Source: Monocercomonoides exilis (taxonomy: Eukaryota; Preaxostyla; Oxymonadida; Polymastigidae). Taken from it: DNA of 64,000 bases. The notes under the pieces are model-generated. The model had not been told where the DNA came from. It did no database searches and was given only the letters and a program-made list of their open reading frames with translations. The stretch is taken from positions 182,001-246,000 of the forward strand of contig LSRY02000045.1 in assembly GCA_001643675.2 (NCBI GenBank), written 5' to 3'. The translations under genes were made by a program, and so were the position numbers. This document shows, piece by piece, positions 62,959 through 64,000 of this stretch (position 1 is the stretch's first letter; each line of letters begins with the position of its first letter).

Positions 62959-64000
62959 CTCATAAGTTTCAATTCATATGTGTTCCATATCGAATGAGTG
63001 ATGGTTTTTTTAAACTGTATTTGAGGATATGGAAAGATGAATTTTTTGATAGAAACGGTGGGGCTGGTTCATGCAGTTTGTTTTCTTTTGCAATCAGATA
63101 TCTGGGAAAACGAGAAGGATGCATTTGTGGAGAATGGAGTAGTTAGTGATTTTTGAGAGGTTGGTGGAGGAATGAGATGTCTCGTCCAGAACGAGTTGGG
63201 AGAAGGGAGCAGAGGGAAATGAAGATGAAAGAGCAAGGTGGAATGGTGGATGAAACTCAGTTCGTGGGGGAAAAGAAAAAAGAATCAGTTGTGTTGTTTA
63301 TCCTTCTTTTGTGAGTTATTGCCAGCCTTGTGGTGTGGCTGCTCATCAACGATCACGTAGGAAAATGTGTGCGGAGGAGGTTGCATTGCCTTTGGCATTC
63401 CCTTTTGACATTTGTGTCTTTGGGGGAATGTGTTTGTGAATGAGCAGAAGGGAGGGGCTGGATGTTGTTGGGAGTGATTGAGATGTGTCTGTTTTGCAAA
63501 AAGGATGAGGATGAGGAAGGTGATGGAAGGGGAAGTTGGCAGCCTGCTTGGAGGTGTCTTTGGAAGGGAGTTGGAAAGAAGAAAAGCAGAGGGGCAGGGG
63601 ATTGGGATGGAATGGAAAGGGAGAAGGAGGAGGAAGAAGGAAGGTGAAGAGGAAGATGGTGTGGCTGGGCAAATGAAATGGGGTGAGGAGTGTTTGTGGG
63701 TGTGATGATTCCACGCTCAGCAAGGTTGTTGGCAATGTTGATGGAGGCGACAGATGCTGTGTGTTTCGGAGCCGAAAGGATGGGGAAAGCAGACAGAAGA
63801 AATGAGAGAGGATGGTGAGTGGCAGGCAGTTGTTGGAGGGGGGTGAAGATGAAGCGGAGGAAAGGATGCTGGATGGGCATATGCCCCATGGAGCAGATGT
63901 GTTTGTTGAGTGAGGTTGAGGGGCAGTTGTATTTTTGGAAGGGAGAGAAATGAAGAGGGAGATGGAGAACATATGGAGGGTGTGGAGCTTGCTGTCACAA

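Larger units (their letters stand above)
59316..64000 (+). repeat. Direct repeat of 33,170-37,950, running off the window
   Basis: Offset is 26,146 at the left and about 26,140 at the right end. Most ORFs are identical: 59,440-59,784 equals 33,294-33,638, and 61,788-62,060 equals 35,645-35,917. A diverged patch lies at about 61,145-61,490, and the last 700 bp are more diverged. From about 63,300 on, only skewed S/P-rich sequence is seen. Confidence 0.92.

Noticed and set aside
1-64000. The palindromes as pure amplification or assembly artefacts
   Set aside because: Arm flanks are different paralogues, arm lengths and spacers differ, and patches inside arms match third genes. Artefactual fold-back would mirror the flanks too. 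Individual joints still need read support.
1-64000. CRISPR arrays, prophage or bacterial defence islands
   Set aside because: No short direct repeats with regular spacers, no bacterial-type operons or ribosome-binding sites.

Overview
The window looks like AT-rich protist nuclear DNA, most likely from a metamonad and perhaps an oxymonad. This is inferred from three things: cysteine-rich parallel beta-helix (Pmp-like) proteins with F-x-x-C ... GGG repeats, candidate short GT-AG introns with a merged branch-point/acceptor of the CTAA..ACAG kind, and very AT-rich spacers. I see no operons, tRNA or rRNA genes, CRISPR arrays or bacterial signals.

The dominant feature is architecture. Five large DNA palindromes alternate between two sequence types. 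X-type palindromes have centres near 540, 24,542 and 55,745; the genes on both sides point their 3' ends at the centre. Y-type palindromes have centres near 17,345 and 41,897; the genes point their 5' ends at the centre. Eight members of one beta-helix gene family (called G1 to G8 here) sit on the arms: G1(-), G2(-), G3(+), G4(-), G5(-), G6(+), G7(+), G8(-). X-type genes (G1, G4, G7, G8) and Y-type genes (G2, G5, G6) differ at both ends. G3 is a hybrid, with a Y head and an X tail.

X and Y palindromes are joined by intervals of about 8-10 kb (3.6-13.5 kb; 29.3-39.0 kb; 44.8-52.7 kb; 58.7 kb to the right edge). These share modules, in direct or inverted copies, and carry different cargo: a broken coiled-coil gene at 4.4-6.6 kb, unrelated ORFs at 31.1-33.1 kb, and none in the shortest interval. 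Between P2 and P3 the interval is missing and hybrid gene G3 spans the joint, as expected from crossover between a Y and an X gene. A TA-flanked, roughly 704-bp MITE-like element is present in both arms of P2 and absent from both arms of P4.

Paired genes on opposite arms are almost identical except for sharply bounded patches that match other family members. Most flanking ORFs are broken in at least one copy. Only G5 is open from an ATG. The picture is a palindrome-based amplification of a secreted or surface beta-helix family, diversified by segmental gene conversion. Function and expression cannot be read from the sequence. All similarities were judged by eye.
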